Source: Cristatella mucedo (Eukaryota; Bryozoa; Phylactolaemata; Cristatellidae). From it: 64,000 nt of DNA. The notes under the pieces were generated by a model. The model did no database searches. It was given only the letters and a program-made list of their open reading frames with translations, and was not told where the DNA came from. The position numbers and the translations under genes are program-made. Numbering within the stretch: position 1 is the stretch's first letter; each line of letters opens with the position of its first letter. The stretch lies in NCBI GenBank assembly GCA_009760855.2, contig WPIO01000034.1, positions 3,381,001-3,445,000 of the forward strand, written 5' to 3'. Positions 11,383 to 23,783 of the stretch are shown here, in pieces.

Positions 11383-13017
11383 GCAGGGATAGAGAGAGGG
11401 GAAGAGAGGGGAGAGAGGGAGTATAGGGAGAGAGGGAGAAGAGGGAGAGAGAGAGCGTGAAGAGAAAGGGGGAAAGTTGGGTTGAGAGGGAACGGGCGAG
11501 AGGAAGAGCTAGAGACAAAGGGAAGGCAACTGGGTAACTGACAAAATTTTGACAGATTTATTTCGGAGTTGACACTTTCGTAGAGGCAATTTGCAAAGTC
11601 AAATCCCTGATGCCAGTAGTTACGCAGGACGCCTCAGGCCACGTACAGTAAACGGTCAACTCTCCCCACCCCCTAACGGAGACGCAACACTGCCTAGCAA
11701 AGTGCACTGTGTCGATTCAGTTTTTGCAACACGGAATTTTGAAGGTAAAGTTCAATAACCAGACTATCGTGACGAAGCTCGCTCTCCAGATGTCTCGCTA
11801 GCAGCGCTTTGCGAATTTCGACCGCGCGCGAGCAGTCGCCGGCTAGCTCGACTTCCGGTGGCAACTGCGCAGGACTCTTAAGTCTGGCGGCGAGCGGGCC
11901 GGTCACAGCCGGCTCCCGCCTCCCGTCTAAAGAGAGTGCGGTGCCCTCGTCGGTCGGGCACGAAGCTGCCACCTTAAGGCTGTTCCGCCCTCTTTACCCA
12001 GGCAGGCTCGCGTTCCGCCGGCTGCAGAGCTCGCTTTCCGCGACCAAAGTCGTGGAAAGTGAGGACCTTGCTTCCGCGGGCTAAGACCCGGAGGCTTGCG
12101 ACTGACGTAGGCGATTGCAGCGAAGCGACGGATTAGGCCTTTCGCTTAGACCGCGTACTCAAGCCTTTTAAATACGCATAAATCCGGTCCTACAGTGTCA
12201 TTATAAGTCGAAAAGTTGTAAAAGCAAAGATGGAATGACGTGTTAAGTCCACACCAGCCTCCAGCAGTGGCTCTAGTTTTATTACGCAACGGTCTTTACA
12301 TGCTCGTTTGTTCAAAACTTTCCAGCGACCCTTCAATTGTCCGACGACACAGACGAGCCTTTAAAAAGCCGTAGACAGTCGGGTTTACGACTAAAGAGAC
12401 GGCCACTCTTTTTTGGGGGAGGCACAAAAGAGTAAGGTTCCTCGTCGGCGCTGCTTGCTCATAGACCGCCGTGTTTGCTCTCGAACCAGCGTGCGGTGAG
12501 GCCAGCCAATGGATCGGCGCCTGCGCTCAACCGCGAGCGAGCCGGGCGACAATAATTGGCCTCTCTGCGGCACACTTTGCGGCGGCGGCTTCGGGGCGGC
12601 TGCGGCAGCGCAGGCTCCAAGGCGGCGGCTGCACAGTTGGCGGCTGCGCGAGTTGGCGTGCACCGTGCAAGAAGCTGTAGGCTGTTTGTCTACAAAGGCA
12701 TCTATAAGCGGAACATCCCTCCTGCATTCCGCACAAGCTATGTATAGTTTAATTATCCGCCGTTGCTTGGCGGACTAGGTGCGGTATTGTTACAAACGGG
12801 GTCTAGCGGCTAGTCTCTCACTGAAGTCTTTCGCTGGCTAGCGTAGAGCTATTAATGACGCAGATCCGTGCCGACGCGAGACAGACAAAGGCGAAGCCCT
12901 GACGCGCGGCTAGCGACTTGTAGGCGCAGCATCAGTACTGTACACTGGTTTGCCGACGGTAGCGGAACGCGGCAGCGTTGAAGTGCAACGTCCCGCGATA
13001 TCCCTCGCGATAGCAAG
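11033..13017. other. Spacer with a GC-rich middle, no gene recognised
   Basis: It contains a GA microsatellite (11302-11458) and CpG-rich stretches at about 11800-12100 and 12400-12700. Overlapping open frames on both strands of the CpG-rich parts are typical of GC-rich non-coding DNA. Confidence 0.45.
11302..11458 (+). repeat. (GA)n microsatellite
   Basis: About 75 bp of nearly pure GA are followed by degenerate GGGAGA-type purine sequence. Confidence 0.93.
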
Positions 13018-13465
13018 GAGCTAATCTGTGAGCGGTTGGGGAGATGGTTGATCGTCGACATCAGCATTTTTGGATTGTGCATCTGTGATTCAACAATGTT
13101 TTTATAGAAGCTAGAATTGGCCTTGGCTAGGATTGATTGGTACGACCTACAGTAGTCTTCATATGCCTGTTGATGGACAGTCTATCCTGATCTTGTGTAC
13201 GCTTTTTCAAGCTTGCGCTTAGTAGACCTGGCTAGTTTAATGTCTGTGGTGAACCATAGGCCGTCTGGGCGGGGGCGCACAGTGCGCTTAGTCAGAGGTT
13301 CAAACTCGTCGAGCGTGTCAGCTAGTGTCGTGTTGCAGCTCTCTACCAATGATGAGAGATCGGAGGGAGGACTGAGCAGCAGAGGTGAAGCAAATATTCT
13401 CGCAGGGACAGCATCAATGTCGAGGGTCTTGAGGTTTCGCGATTCGCATGTTATTTTAGAGGAGG
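13018..13465 (-). mobile_element. LINE-A copy 4, linker region between endonuclease and RT
   Basis: The minus strand encodes a segment including SLVESCNTTLADTLDEFEPL, then TVRPRPDGLWFTTDIKLARS and TKRKLEKAYTRSG. This resembles the endonuclease-RT linker of CR1/L2 elements, with its conserved W-F-T/N motif and basic helix. The left part is about 90% identical by eye to 22081-22250. It lacks both the RT domain and the 3' end, so it is an internal fragment. Confidence 0.72.
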
Positions 13466-15884
13466 AGATGGGCACACACAGCAATCGCCCGCATCGCCAG
13501 CATCGCAAAAGCCGAAATCGAGAGCAGCAACGCCCGGTAGCCTAGCAGCAAAGCCTGGTAACGGGCGTCCAAGGGCAGCAACCCAGGGCAGCACCCACGC
13601 GCGGCGCCCGCAGCTCTGCCCAACTGCCGACCGGAAGCGCAAAGCCTCGTGCGCCATGCCAGCGCCTCGAGCTCGACAGCTACAGCTCAGCTGACTGCAT
13701 GACGCATGACTTCGGCTTGCATACCGCTTAGCCAAAGATTATTAACTGACCGGTTCCAAGTCGCTGTATATACGTATAATTCAGAAGCCGTGAATAAAAA
13801 ACGTCTGCCATCACAATCTGGTCAATCCGGCCGATTGGCAACGCCATGAGCACGCCGAATGGCAACGGCGTTTCAGCACGCATCGCGTATGCCAGAAAGC
13901 CTGCGGGCGGAACGCTGCTCAATATTTACTTTCTGGCCCGCGTTTGCTTGCGTTCAGCAGTCGGCGGGTGCACGGAGCCACCGCGTCTCCCCCCTCACGG
14001 ACGGTCCGGCAAGCTCGAGGCTTTGAGGCGCAACGCATGGACGCATTTCCGCATCCTGGCAGTTGTTGGTGTGGTTGTCGATGCAAGACCGCAGCACGGT
14101 TCATCTAAGCCGCGGTGCACTCGCCCAGGCTGCCCATGAGCTTTGCATGAGGGTTATGTCGATTCGTGCTCCGTCATTCGAACGGTCGAACCCGTTACTT
14201 TGTTTACCCTTGCTTCCTGTTGAACCATTCGCTCAAAGCCCGCTGCTTCGCTACGGATGCAGCCGCTGCCTCTCACCGCAGCCACGAATAACTACTGCAT
14301 GGGCGCAGAAGCAGATCCTGCCCTCTCCCGCTCTGCTCTGCTCTCGCTCACTCGCACTGCCCTCGCCAGCTCCGCTCTCGCTCGCTCGCTCGCTCGCTCT
14401 GCTCTCTCTCGCTCGCTCGCTCTGCTCTCGCTAGCTCCGATCTCACTCGCACTGCCCTCGCCCGCTCTGCTCTGTCCTCGCTCGCTCGCTCTGCCCCTCT
14501 CGCTCTGCTCTCTCTCGCTCCGCTCTCGCTCGCTCGCTCGCTCTGCTCTCGCTAGCTCCGATCTCGCTCGCTATGCCCTCGCGCCGTGCTCGGCCGAATC
14601 CCGCCGCAGCAGCAAATGGGCGGCGGCGGCGGCGGGATTCGGCAGCCTGGCCCGCCCGGCCAGCTGGTGGTCCGAGGCGAGCGTCGCTCGAGGGTCCGCT
14701 CAATTCTCGCGAAAGAGCTTCGCGACCTGCGAAAGTTTGGAAGTCCGAAAGAGCGTTTGAAGTGACGCAGATTAAGAAATAAAAATGCATTGCTTATCTA
14801 TCATTGCAAATGAGTGTCAAGTGTTGACATCCCAAAAGAATTTATGAGAAGAGGAATTTACTTCTGTTAAGGATCCTTGAGGGTCTCGCGGCGACTGCGC
14901 AGTTCGCGCCGGCGCGCTGAGATCGTCTCCGCCGAGACGGCTAGAGCGCCCAGTGGGAATGCGGACTCGATCACATCTCTCGACTCGATCGGCGAGGAGA
15001 GGCTTTGAAGTGGACTCGCTCGCCTGTCTGAATGCCGCCCCGTCCCGGCGCGCTGCGCCCGCTCGGGCGCCGACGACACATAAGCAGCCGTACAGAACGG
15101 CGGCGCAGTTAGGAAGGCAGACGCCGCTCGACGGTTCGATGACCGGACTGCCGCCGGCAGAGGGCGCACGAACGATTCGCAAATGACGGCTGTGCGTAAG
15201 GGGCTGTCGCGACGGCATTGTGCAAAAGCCAAATACGCGCGCAAATATTTCGCCAATCGACCCAGGCGGATCTGAGGGTGACAGCTTCGTGTCTCTTCGC
15301 TCGACACCTGTGTGGACAGTTATCCGAGACCAACAGATCCCGTGTCTTAAGAGCAAATATTGTCGAGTCTGAGAACTGGCGTGTGCGTCTTTCAATACTC
15401 GCCACTTAATGCTCGTTCGAGGCATGCAACCGGAGAGGAACGCTGGACGCCCGCCCGAGAACTACTTCCAGGATGGCCGCGAAGCGTTTACGCAGCCGCG
15501 AGCATGGCGGCGGCGTAGTTTCGCGTGCACTTTAGCTTCGAGCGCACGAAAGCCGCAATCGGCGAAAGCCACCACCACAGCAGCAGCAGAAGCCGCCGTC
15601 GCAGCAGCGGCGGCTCACGAGCGCCCGCTGCGCTCGTCCGAGTTGCCTCGTAGCACCGCGTAAATGGGGCCATCTTAAACCACGCCGGCGCCACGTATTA
15701 GGACAAGGGAAGCGAGCTCGAGTGAAGCCGAGCGTGGCTGCCGGGTAAATGGCCGCCGCTCACCGAGCCCTCGCTGAGGTTGCTGGGCAGTGTCGTGTCT
15801 TGCAGTGTCGCCGCTGCGGAGAATGAATCGCCGTGCGTGACATCTTCGCGCTGGCGATGCAGGTGCCACCGAGGAGTCAATGCA
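13466..15884. other. GC-rich spacer, no gene recognised
   Basis: It contains CpG-rich blocks and a CTCGCTCTG-type low-complexity tract (14322-14580). Overlapping open frames on both strands show no family signature. Confidence 0.45.
14322..14580 (+). repeat. Low-complexity (GCTCGCTCTGCTCTC)-type array
   Basis: Irregular reiteration of CTCG, CTCTG and CTCGCT blocks gives Ser/Leu/Ala/Arg-rich frames. Longer blocks are repeated in order, for example GCTCTCGCTAGCTCCGATCT near 14427 and near 14546, suggesting segmental duplication within the array. Confidence 0.85.
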
Positions 15885-16132
<248 letters not shown>

Positions 16133-16265
16133 GCTGTCGATGTCGCACAGAATGTCGTGACGTGAGGCTGAGTGTGCGCCATCAGAAGCGGCAGCAAAGT
16201 GCATCGCTGAGCCAGAGTGACAGACGACGCACGCTAGTACGGCCCTCAAGTCCTGTGTGGACAAT

Positions 16266-16640
16266 AAATTAGACGTTGCATTCCAGCGGCTAAAGACCGT
16301 TTCGCGACAGAAGCTTTAGCTCTGCAGGTCCTAGACTGTGGAACACGCTTCCATAATTCTTACGCAACGACAACTACTCTCCTCCTGCCGACTATGGCTC
16401 ATCCTTTCCAGCGGTCCTGAGCTGCTACTTCCATGCTACTCGCTACCTCAACTGCTCTCCTGACTCTGCCTGACTATGCTTCCCACTTTCTCTGCGTTGC
16501 GTGAGACGAAGTCTGTTGGCTACCGAATGCGTACCGAAAGCCGCTTAGGCTGTGAGTGCTCAATACAAAACTCTCCTGCGTAACACCCACATAGTCTGTA
16601 TGACTTGGTGGAGTTACAGACGGAGATACTTTACATTACA
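16266..16640 (+). mobile_element. LINE-B copy 1, ORF C-terminus and 3' UTR
   Basis: It encodes the C-terminal motif of an L2-like ORF (FSSAGPRLWNTLP-like around 16325-16355, partly frameshifted) followed by LRNDN. The 3' UTR contains CTACCGAATGCGTACCGAAA and GTGGAGTTACAGACGGAGAT. The same order occurs in reverse complement at 32560-32952 and 29595-30110. The family is distinct from LINE-A, which has another 3' end. Confidence 0.72.
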
Positions 16641-16744
16641 TTGCGCGCGCATCGCTGCATTCGCACCGATTACAGTGTGCGAATGCACTGAGCATCTTAC
16701 CAGGGCCTTCCAAAAATTAATTGTTTTTCCAACCATTAAATCTG

Positions 16745-17240
16745 TGTAATCTTGGGCGGTCCAGCCCGCTCAGGGCAGGTTCAGCCCTTGCCTGGCCACC
16801 GACAGGTTCGCGAACCACAGGCACTTTCAGACCACGGGTCTCGGCCTGTCGTTCTGGGCCTGGCGGTTCGTTCACCGTGCGCGCCTAGACGTGCTGCCGG
16901 TGGGCACCGCTAGGAGCCGGTCATACCCCAGAATGGCCAACAACTGCCGCCTTTGCCACACTGAAACTGAGACCGTCTGCCACGTTCTAAGCTACTACCG
17001 GCCGATGCTGTAAGCAATAACGGCTCGCCACAACCTGGTTCTGGGTTGCTTTGTCCGGGCTTTTCGGGCAGCCGCCTATTTCCGGGTCGGGAGCCGTGCG
17101 GTCCCAGCTCCTGAGTCTCGGGTAGCCCCCCCCCCGAGGCCCCCCGCAGGCAGGGCTCCGCCGGCTAATGTAGTGTACTGCATTCTGATATTTTAATAAA
17201 TCTTGATAAATGTATATACGTATACATATATCTTATTTTA
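16745..17240 (+). mobile_element. R2/NeSL-type LINE fragment: zinc knuckle and start of the endonuclease region
   Basis: One frame reads WRFVHRARLDVLPVGTARSR, then NNCRLCHTETETVCHVLSYY, a stop, then AITARHNLVLGCFVRAFRAA. An 'R-x-LP' stretch, a C-x2-C-x7-H-x4-C knuckle and a following RHN motif are the signature of the region after RT in R2/R4/NeSL/CRE-type retrotransposons, which precedes their restriction-like endonuclease. Here the last knuckle cysteine is Tyr and a stop follows, so the copy is dead. A 3' tail with AATAAA at about 17197 may be the element's end. The rest of the element is missing. Confidence 0.65.
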
Positions 17241-17314
17241 TTGTTATCCCTACTGACTAAAGCGAGAAAGTCCGTCCTTCTCTCTGGCACGCCGCGAGAT
17301 GACGCACTTCAGTC

Positions 17315-17665
17315 AATGATAATAATAATAATGCATTTGATAAAGCGCTCTTAGAGAACTCAATCTCTTTCTAGGCACTTTAAATTTGCTGCAAAGGAAG
17401 CACAGTCGAATGGTTAGTGATAGCATGCTCAATAAACAACAAGAATAACATGGTTAGGGGCCACTGGGTCAGCATACACGAATGGTTAGTGGCGGCATGC
17501 ACAGTGTCAGCACGCATAAGCGCATAAAGGACGTGTCACAGGGACCCACTAAATGATGTGATACATAGATGCGTTTTAGTTTCTTTTTGAATGTGGACAA
17601 GTCAGGAGATGCTGCGATGCAAGTCGGGAGTGAGTTCCAGACTTTGGGAGCATACGAGCTAATCA
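17315..17665 (-). mobile_element. LINE-A copy 5, ORF C-terminus and 3' end
   Basis: Reading on the minus strand: SSYAPKVWNSLPTCIAASPD, then LSTFKKKLKRIYVS, then the 3' UTR ending in the hairpin (AAGTGCCTAGAAAGAGATTG) and (ATT)n-like tail at 17318-17335. The upstream part is absent, so it is strongly 5'-truncated. Confidence 0.85.
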
Positions 17666-17756
17666 AGCGGTAATGTGGCGCAGCGTTGTCTTCCGTGATG
17701 GAACTACTATGACTCAGCGAAGCGAGTCCACAGGCAGTGACTTGCTCGCGTGTATG

Positions 17757-17982
<226 letters not shown>

Positions 17983-18122
17983 CAAATTCCTCGCTCGCCC
18001 GAGGCAATTCTAGCGTCGATATGGCATCCAAGCAGCCATGGAGTACAAAAAGTTCGGATTCCTTTCAGTTGACACAAAGGCTCTGCTCCTTTAATGATAA
18101 CGGGGGGGCCGGTAAGGTGCAA

Positions 18123-18136
18123 CCCCCCCCCCCCCC
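18123..18136 (+). repeat. Poly(C) run
   Basis: An uninterrupted run of about 14 C. Confidence 0.9.
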
Positions 18137-18137
18137 G

Positions 18138-18934
18138 GAAGCCTGTGGCACGGTGACGCTGTCTCCTTGAGCTGAAAAGCTGTTGTCGCCGTACGGCCTC
18201 AGGCAGTTCTCAAGGAGCGACACGACGCATCCCCGACCTCGCCGAGCTAACGACCCCCATTGGTCGGGCGGAGGATCCATCTGCCAGATAGCAGCATTAG
18301 CAGACGACGGGCTGACCGGCCTGCCTTTGAAAAGTCGCGGGCACGTGGTTGAAAAGCTAAGTTTCTATCTGCTACACTGCAGGTCTTGAATGTTGGCGAG
18401 CGTTCTTGAACTAAGCAATGATAAACTTCAACTGCTTCTCTCTGACGCTCAAACCGTGCCATGCCGCAATCGTGGACATCTTCGGTTTCAGTCGTCGGAG
18501 CCGTGGCAAGCCCGCTTCACGTGACATCGTCTGGCGCCCCGTGGTAGCTGCACTCTGCAATTAATCTTCGATGGCCACCTGCCTTTTAGCATAAATTAGT
18601 CGGCAGACCGCTCGTGTCACGGCCTCTCGTCGCCTCGTGGCTTTCTCGTGGCTTTCTATCTAGAACCAACGTACACTCATTGCAGCAGCGGCGGCGGCCG
18701 GCTACGCGCGTCTCCTCTCGGTCAGCAGCGCCGCAGTGGCAGAGAACTATCCTCTGCTGCTCTGCTGCAGGTCTGTCTGAACGGGGTCGCTAGATTGACT
18801 GTTAGAATAATTAGGACGCACATTCACATTTCCTTTGCTAAACGATCTCCTGCGGCATCGGTTTCAGCAGACTAAACCCGCCGAATTCAAGCCGAAACGG
18901 TCGGCTCCTGGGTATCAGCCTGGGTCAGGGGTCA
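18138..18934. other. Spacer, no gene recognised
   Basis: Mixed composition with a CTCGTGGCTTT near-duplication at about 18630-18655. Nothing else supportable. Confidence 0.4.
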
Positions 18935-19085
18935 GGGGTCAGGCGCTCGCTCTTCACGATCCAAGCCGTCGGTTCGAGTCCTGCAATGGGCGATCCTTCA
19001 TAACTCACAGCGAGCGGTCACGTGACAGCCGTCGCGGCTTTTCGGTCGCTCTATAAATGAGGCTGCGAATCAGCTAACATTCACC
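18935..19085 (+). mobile_element. SINE-1 copy d, variant subfamily
   Basis: A perfect B box GGTTCGAGTCC lies at 18971-18981, followed by the family's TGGGCGATCCTTCATAACTC and a 3' end CTATAAATGAGGCTGCGAAT CAGC (in two parts). The 3' end differs from copy a but matches copies at 33835 and 53461, so it defines a variant subfamily. The A-box region is poor. Confidence 0.72.
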
Positions 19086-19312
19086 TCCGCCTGCAAGGCG
19101 CACCTAGGGCACCGAGGGTCGCAGCACCTGACTATATGTTGTTATATGCTACGTTAGATTCGAGACGCATCGCGACCGGGCCGTGCACGACGTAGGTCGC
19201 ACAAACTCGACAGCGGTCATGCGGGCCACCTAGCATGCGGGCGACACCGTGCCGGGCATACTTGGCCACCTATCGGCGAGCGGCACGCTGCAATTAAGAC
19301 GCCTGCTTATTT

Positions 19313-19326
19313 CTTCTCTCTTCTCC

Positions 19327-19402
<76 letters not shown>
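19313..19402 (+). repeat. (CT)n microsatellite
   Basis: About 80 bp of CT. Confidence 0.95.
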
Positions 19403-19703
19403 GCTCTGTATCGCCAGAAGAACCGCTAGCTGCTGTGCATTCTGCGTCAATTCATAGCACCATTGTTCTTTAGGGAGCTGCAGACTCATTTCAGCGTACG
19501 AGCACTTTCACACACGCTCGCGGAGTCTCGAAGATTCTCGCGTGCTCTTTGCGCTCATAGACTCGCTGGAGACTTACTTCAAACACTTTTCATTGAGCAC
19601 CCATTTGACTTTGCATTTTGTGCTCTGCCCTGGCGCATCAAAACTTACACTAGCAGCTAGTAGCAAGTTCCAAGTGAAAGCCAGTTGCTTGTGCAGTCAT
19701 CTG

Positions 19704-19990
19704 TCTGCCTCGTCTGCCTCGTCTGCCTCGTCTGCCTCGTCTGCCTCGTCTGCCTCGTCTGCCTCGTCTGCCTCGTCTGCCTCGTCTGCCTCGTCTGCCT
19801 CGTCTGCCTCGTCTGCCTCGTCTGCCTCGTCTGCCTCGTCGTCTGCCTCGTCTGCCTCGTCTGCCTCGTCTGCCTCGTCTGCCTCGTCTGCCTCGTCTGC
19901 CTCGTCTGCCTCGTCTGCCTCGTCTGCCTCGCCTGCCTCGTCTGCCTCGTCTGCCTCGTCTGCCTCGTCTGTCTCGTCTGCCTCGTCTGC
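19704..19990 (+). repeat. 9-bp tandem array (TCTGCCTCG)n
   Basis: About 32 nearly identical 9-bp units, with one 3-bp slip near 19837 and two point variants near 19930 and 19973. All frames stay open because the unit is a multiple of three without stops, giving (SAS), (CLV) or, on the minus strand, (ADE)/(RGR) reading. I see no evidence of a gene around it. Confidence 0.95.
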
Positions 19991-20642
19991 AGGGGCTTTG
20001 TGTGTACACTGGTTTGTCAGGCTAATGCGATCTGATGCTTCGGTTTCTCCTGCGGATGCTGCGAGACCAAGTGAGAATGACCTCATATAATCGCCGCCTA
20101 CTTCCCCGAAGGTGGCGCTATGTAGCGATGTCCTAAGTTAGGGCACTAGTCTCCTGGTTGAAGCAGCAAATGTTAACTTCCGAGGCAAAAGTTGAAGGAA
20201 ACAGATTGCCATTATTTTTCTAGCAGAGGCGCGCCGTTGTAATTCGCCTCGGCGACCTGCTATCAAGCAGCATGCGATTTTAGCTCAACCAAGATTATAT
20301 ATCTTTATATCTTACGATCCCAATAATGATCATGATCGTTAGCATTCAAAAGACATAACAGCACATAACTAGTAGGCAAAATTAAAATGTACCTTGATTG
20401 AAACACATGCTAATTACACTAGCAAAAGTGATAACGCAAATTTCTGCCCAATAATGTAATGTCATTATTATGGAAACTGTCTTCGCCTAAACTTTACCGT
20501 TATTCGTTGCTTGCTACCTGTTTGTCTCATGAATTAATCAATCTGAATGCTCGTTGGCATTAATGCGAAAGATACAAGAAATCTCGAGGAAACCATCGGA
20601 ACATCGCTGAGCTATACCGCGATGTGCCGAAAGAGCTAAACC
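19991..20642. other. Spacer, no gene seen
   Basis: AT-rich toward the right. No coding or transposon signature recognised before the LINE-A tail at 20643. Confidence 0.4.
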
Positions 20643-22262
20643 ATAATAATAATTATTATAATATATTTGCTAGAGCGCCATCACAGAACTCAATCTCTTT
20701 CTAGGCACTTGAAACTTGCTGTAAAGAAAGTATGCTCGAATGCTTAGTACTAGCATGCTCAATGGCAGCAAGCATAACATGGTTAGAGGTGTGCAGGGTC
20801 AGCATGCAAATATGGTTAGCGGCAGCATGCACAGTGTCAGCACGTATAAGCACACGAATGACTAATCACATGGACCCACTAAACGCTGTGACAAATAGAT
20901 GCTTTTTTAGTTTCTTTTTAAATGTGGTCAATTCAGGGGATGGCTTGCCGCAAGTCGGAAGTGACTTTGGGCTTTGAGAACACAAGAACTAAAGCCATGG
21001 TCTCCAAAGGATTTGATGCTCGTACGAGGTATGGGTAAACGATTGGATTCCGAAAAGTGGGTGGGACAATGCTCAGCCTGGTGGAGTGTAGATCTGATAG
21101 GTAGGCTGGAGCCAAAGAATGAAGGGACCTAAAAGTGAGTGACAAAACCTTGAAGTCGACGCGTTGCTTGATTGGGAGCCAGTGCAGGTCGGCGAGAAGT
21201 GGTGTGATGTGGCAACTGCGATGCACACGACAGACAAGCCTAGCTGCAGAGTTTTGGAGCAGCTGTAAGCACCTGACTGCACAGGCCGGTAGACCAGCAA
21301 GCATTGAGTTACAGAAGTCGAGACAGGATGTCTCAATGCATTGACTAATTTAGATGTGGTATCCCTATCAAAACAAGCCCACATTTTAGCGACGTTATAT
21401 TGCCGAAAGCAGACTGTGGAGCTGATATGATCGTCTTATGAACGGTCACGTTGGAACAGGGCACTAGATTTTGTGCAGATGCACTAGGAGATATGCTGGC
21501 AGAGCAGATTGTGAGCGTTAATCTTTCCAATTTCTGAATCGCACTTGGTTTGCCCACAACTAGCAAGTTGCTTTCATCATCGTTCAATTTAAAAAAAATC
21601 TTGTTGCCATCCATGTATGGATAGCAACAATACATGCACCAAGAAAGTTGAGAGAATTTGAGGAAATTGCTCATGTTCTATTGGTCTAGGTTGCTTCTTG
21701 AGTAGTGGCCTGACTACAGCCTTTTTGAAAGGTGCTGGAACATAACCTGATGCTAATGACATATTTAAGATGTTATTTATGCATAGCAGCAGCAGATCCA
21801 TGCATCGTAGAAGCAGGACAGTGGGAATAGGTTTTAGAGGACTAGTTGTCTTCTTTGATTGGGATATGAACTTCAGGACGAGATCGGTATTGGCCTCGTT
21901 GTATGTAGACATTGAGGTGCTGCATGGAATTGAGGGTCGCTGCATGGAATTGAGGGATGATTCCGGGGGGGGAGGGAATGCTACCACCCTAGGGATGGAC
22001 TCCCTGATCTTGCATATCTTGTTGACAAAGCAGCTAGAAAGCGATCAGCTAGACCACCGCTACGATCACTGGGTAAAGAGCTAATCTGGGAGCGGTTGAG
22101 GAGATGGTTGATCGTCGACATCAGCATTTTTGGATTGTGCATCTGTGATTCAACAATTTTTGTCTAGAAGCTAGATTTGGTCTTAGCTAGGATCGATTGG
22201 TACAATCTACAGTAGTCCTCGTATGCCTGTCAATGGACAGTCAGTCCTGATCTCTTGTGTGC
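20643..22262 (-). mobile_element. LINE-A copy 6, with RT catalytic core deleted
   Basis: On the minus strand it starts at 22262 in the linker region seen also at 13018. It continues with SKKTTSPLKPIPTVLLLRCM and ASGYVPAPFKKAVVRPLLKK, then jumps directly to the post-motif-C segment ILSTFLVHVLLLSIHG / FFKLNDDESNLLVVGKP. RT motifs 1 to C, about 180 residues in other copies, are missing. The C-terminal region (LLQNSAARLVCRVHRSCHIT) and the full 3' UTR with hairpin at about 20675-20715 follow. An internally deleted, dead copy. Confidence 0.85.
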
Positions 22263-23124
22263 TTTTTAATCCCGCTACGTCAGAGGTGCTCCACAATGCG
22301 GGCAGGACAGTGTGTGTAGAGTTGAATGAGCACGATCGATTTGGAGTAGCGCTCAAGCGAAGCAGTGGTGATATATGGCGTAGAGGGCTGGGCGCTGGCA
22401 GCATCACCGACCCAGGCAGCGGAAAAATCGACCTAATCGCAGTAGTGCTAACAATCTTCCAAAGGCTCGCGTCTTTATTAGTATCTGGAAAATATTTTTT
22501 GATTGAGACAGAATCATTTCTCTCACAAATAAAGGCCTTGCATATAAATCTTATGGCAAGAAAACACTGCCTAGTTTTGTGATAGCGACACAGATGCGAA
22601 AAAACAGAACAGCCATGTTGGTGGGAATATTTTGATGTACCAGCAGTTCTGGCTGTGGCACCTAAGGTGGTGTAAGCTATTTTATGTGCCTGTATAAATA
22701 AATAAATATATATATATATATATATATATTATTTATGCATATAAATGTTTACTCTTATATAAGTGCCGGGGCAGCTCGGTCAGCAAAGAAGCCCCTTAAA
22801 ACCAGAGTGTAGGTGACTTTCGGTGACAATAGATTGCAACTTTAATTATTTAGTTTTTGTACATTTTTCTTATTATTGTTTGTTTTTTCACGAGACCAGT
22901 TAGAATATTGGATGTCTCTATAAACCCTTTACGTTTGTCTAGCTATTTAGTATGACTATCCCCCCCAAAACGTCCATGCGAATTCACACGGCTTCCCATT
23001 GAAAATCATATTATTCTCCAACTGGATGAATTCTAATCCATCCGATTGTTATTTGTCCCAAGAGTATCAAATATCGCTTGGGTTTTCAAAGAAGGCTGCT
23101 AGCCTTCAGACAATCGGAGGAGGA
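22263..23124. other. AT-rich spacer, no gene recognised
   Basis: A short open frame at 22223-22582 begins in LINE-A sequence and continues in unique DNA without a recognisable domain. A (TA)n tract lies at about 22706-22730. Confidence 0.4.
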
Positions 23125-23783
23125 CAGTTGTCCCTCGTTATCGCGGTTAATCAGTTCCTGACTGTTCCTCAATAGGTGAATTTCCGTGATGTAAGATTCT
23201 TTATTCATAAATCGAATATTTTCATAGTTAGAGCATAGAAAACCTGCTCACGACCTTCTAAATAACATTATCAAAGCCCTCTGGACATGAAACAACACCC
23301 CTTTAGTCACCATTACACTCGTATTACCTAATATATTTGATAAAAATAAGAGAAAATAAGACATATTAGACAATAAAAATATCCTATTAGTATTATTGTA
23401 CATTTAATTACACACAAACACAATTCTTACACACAGCCACTAACATAAGAAAATAATGCAACTTGTTTTATGATGAAACGATCAAGAGGAAGAGATGTAC
23501 TGCATAGCAAAGAAGAGCAAGGTTACAGCTCTCAAGGCAGCTGGGCCTGGAGTTGAATGATTTGCGGAAGTGCGCGAATACATAGGCCTACAGTCCATTG
23601 GTACAGTCATTTTAGTTTTACTTGTAATACAGGAATGTATAATTGTCTCAGACAATCGAGCCAGCGCTGTATCACTTTCACTACCCCGATCAACTTTTTC
23701 ATGAATATATTTGACAAACCGCGATGTGAAAGTGAATCCGCGAAAGTCGACGGGCGAAGAGGCGACGACGGGAGGGACGACTG
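23125..23783. mobile_element. Probable pogo/Tigger-like (Tc1/mariner) non-autonomous remnant
   Basis: The left end reads CAGTTGTCCCTCGTTATCGC. The reverse complement of the right end begins CAGTCGTCCCTC and includes CTTTCGCGGATTCACTTTCA. 'CAGT.GTCCCTC' ends followed by CGCGG/CGCGAT blocks are typical of pogo/Tigger-derived MITE-like elements. No transposase can be read and I could not find a clean TA target duplication, so the exact ends are uncertain. Confidence 0.42.

Noticed and set aside
19542-20090. Open frames across the 9-bp array (Ser-Ala-Ser, Cys-Leu-Val and Ala-Asp-Glu repeats)
   Set aside because: A repeat whose unit is a multiple of three leaves all frames open; flanking residues show no domain.
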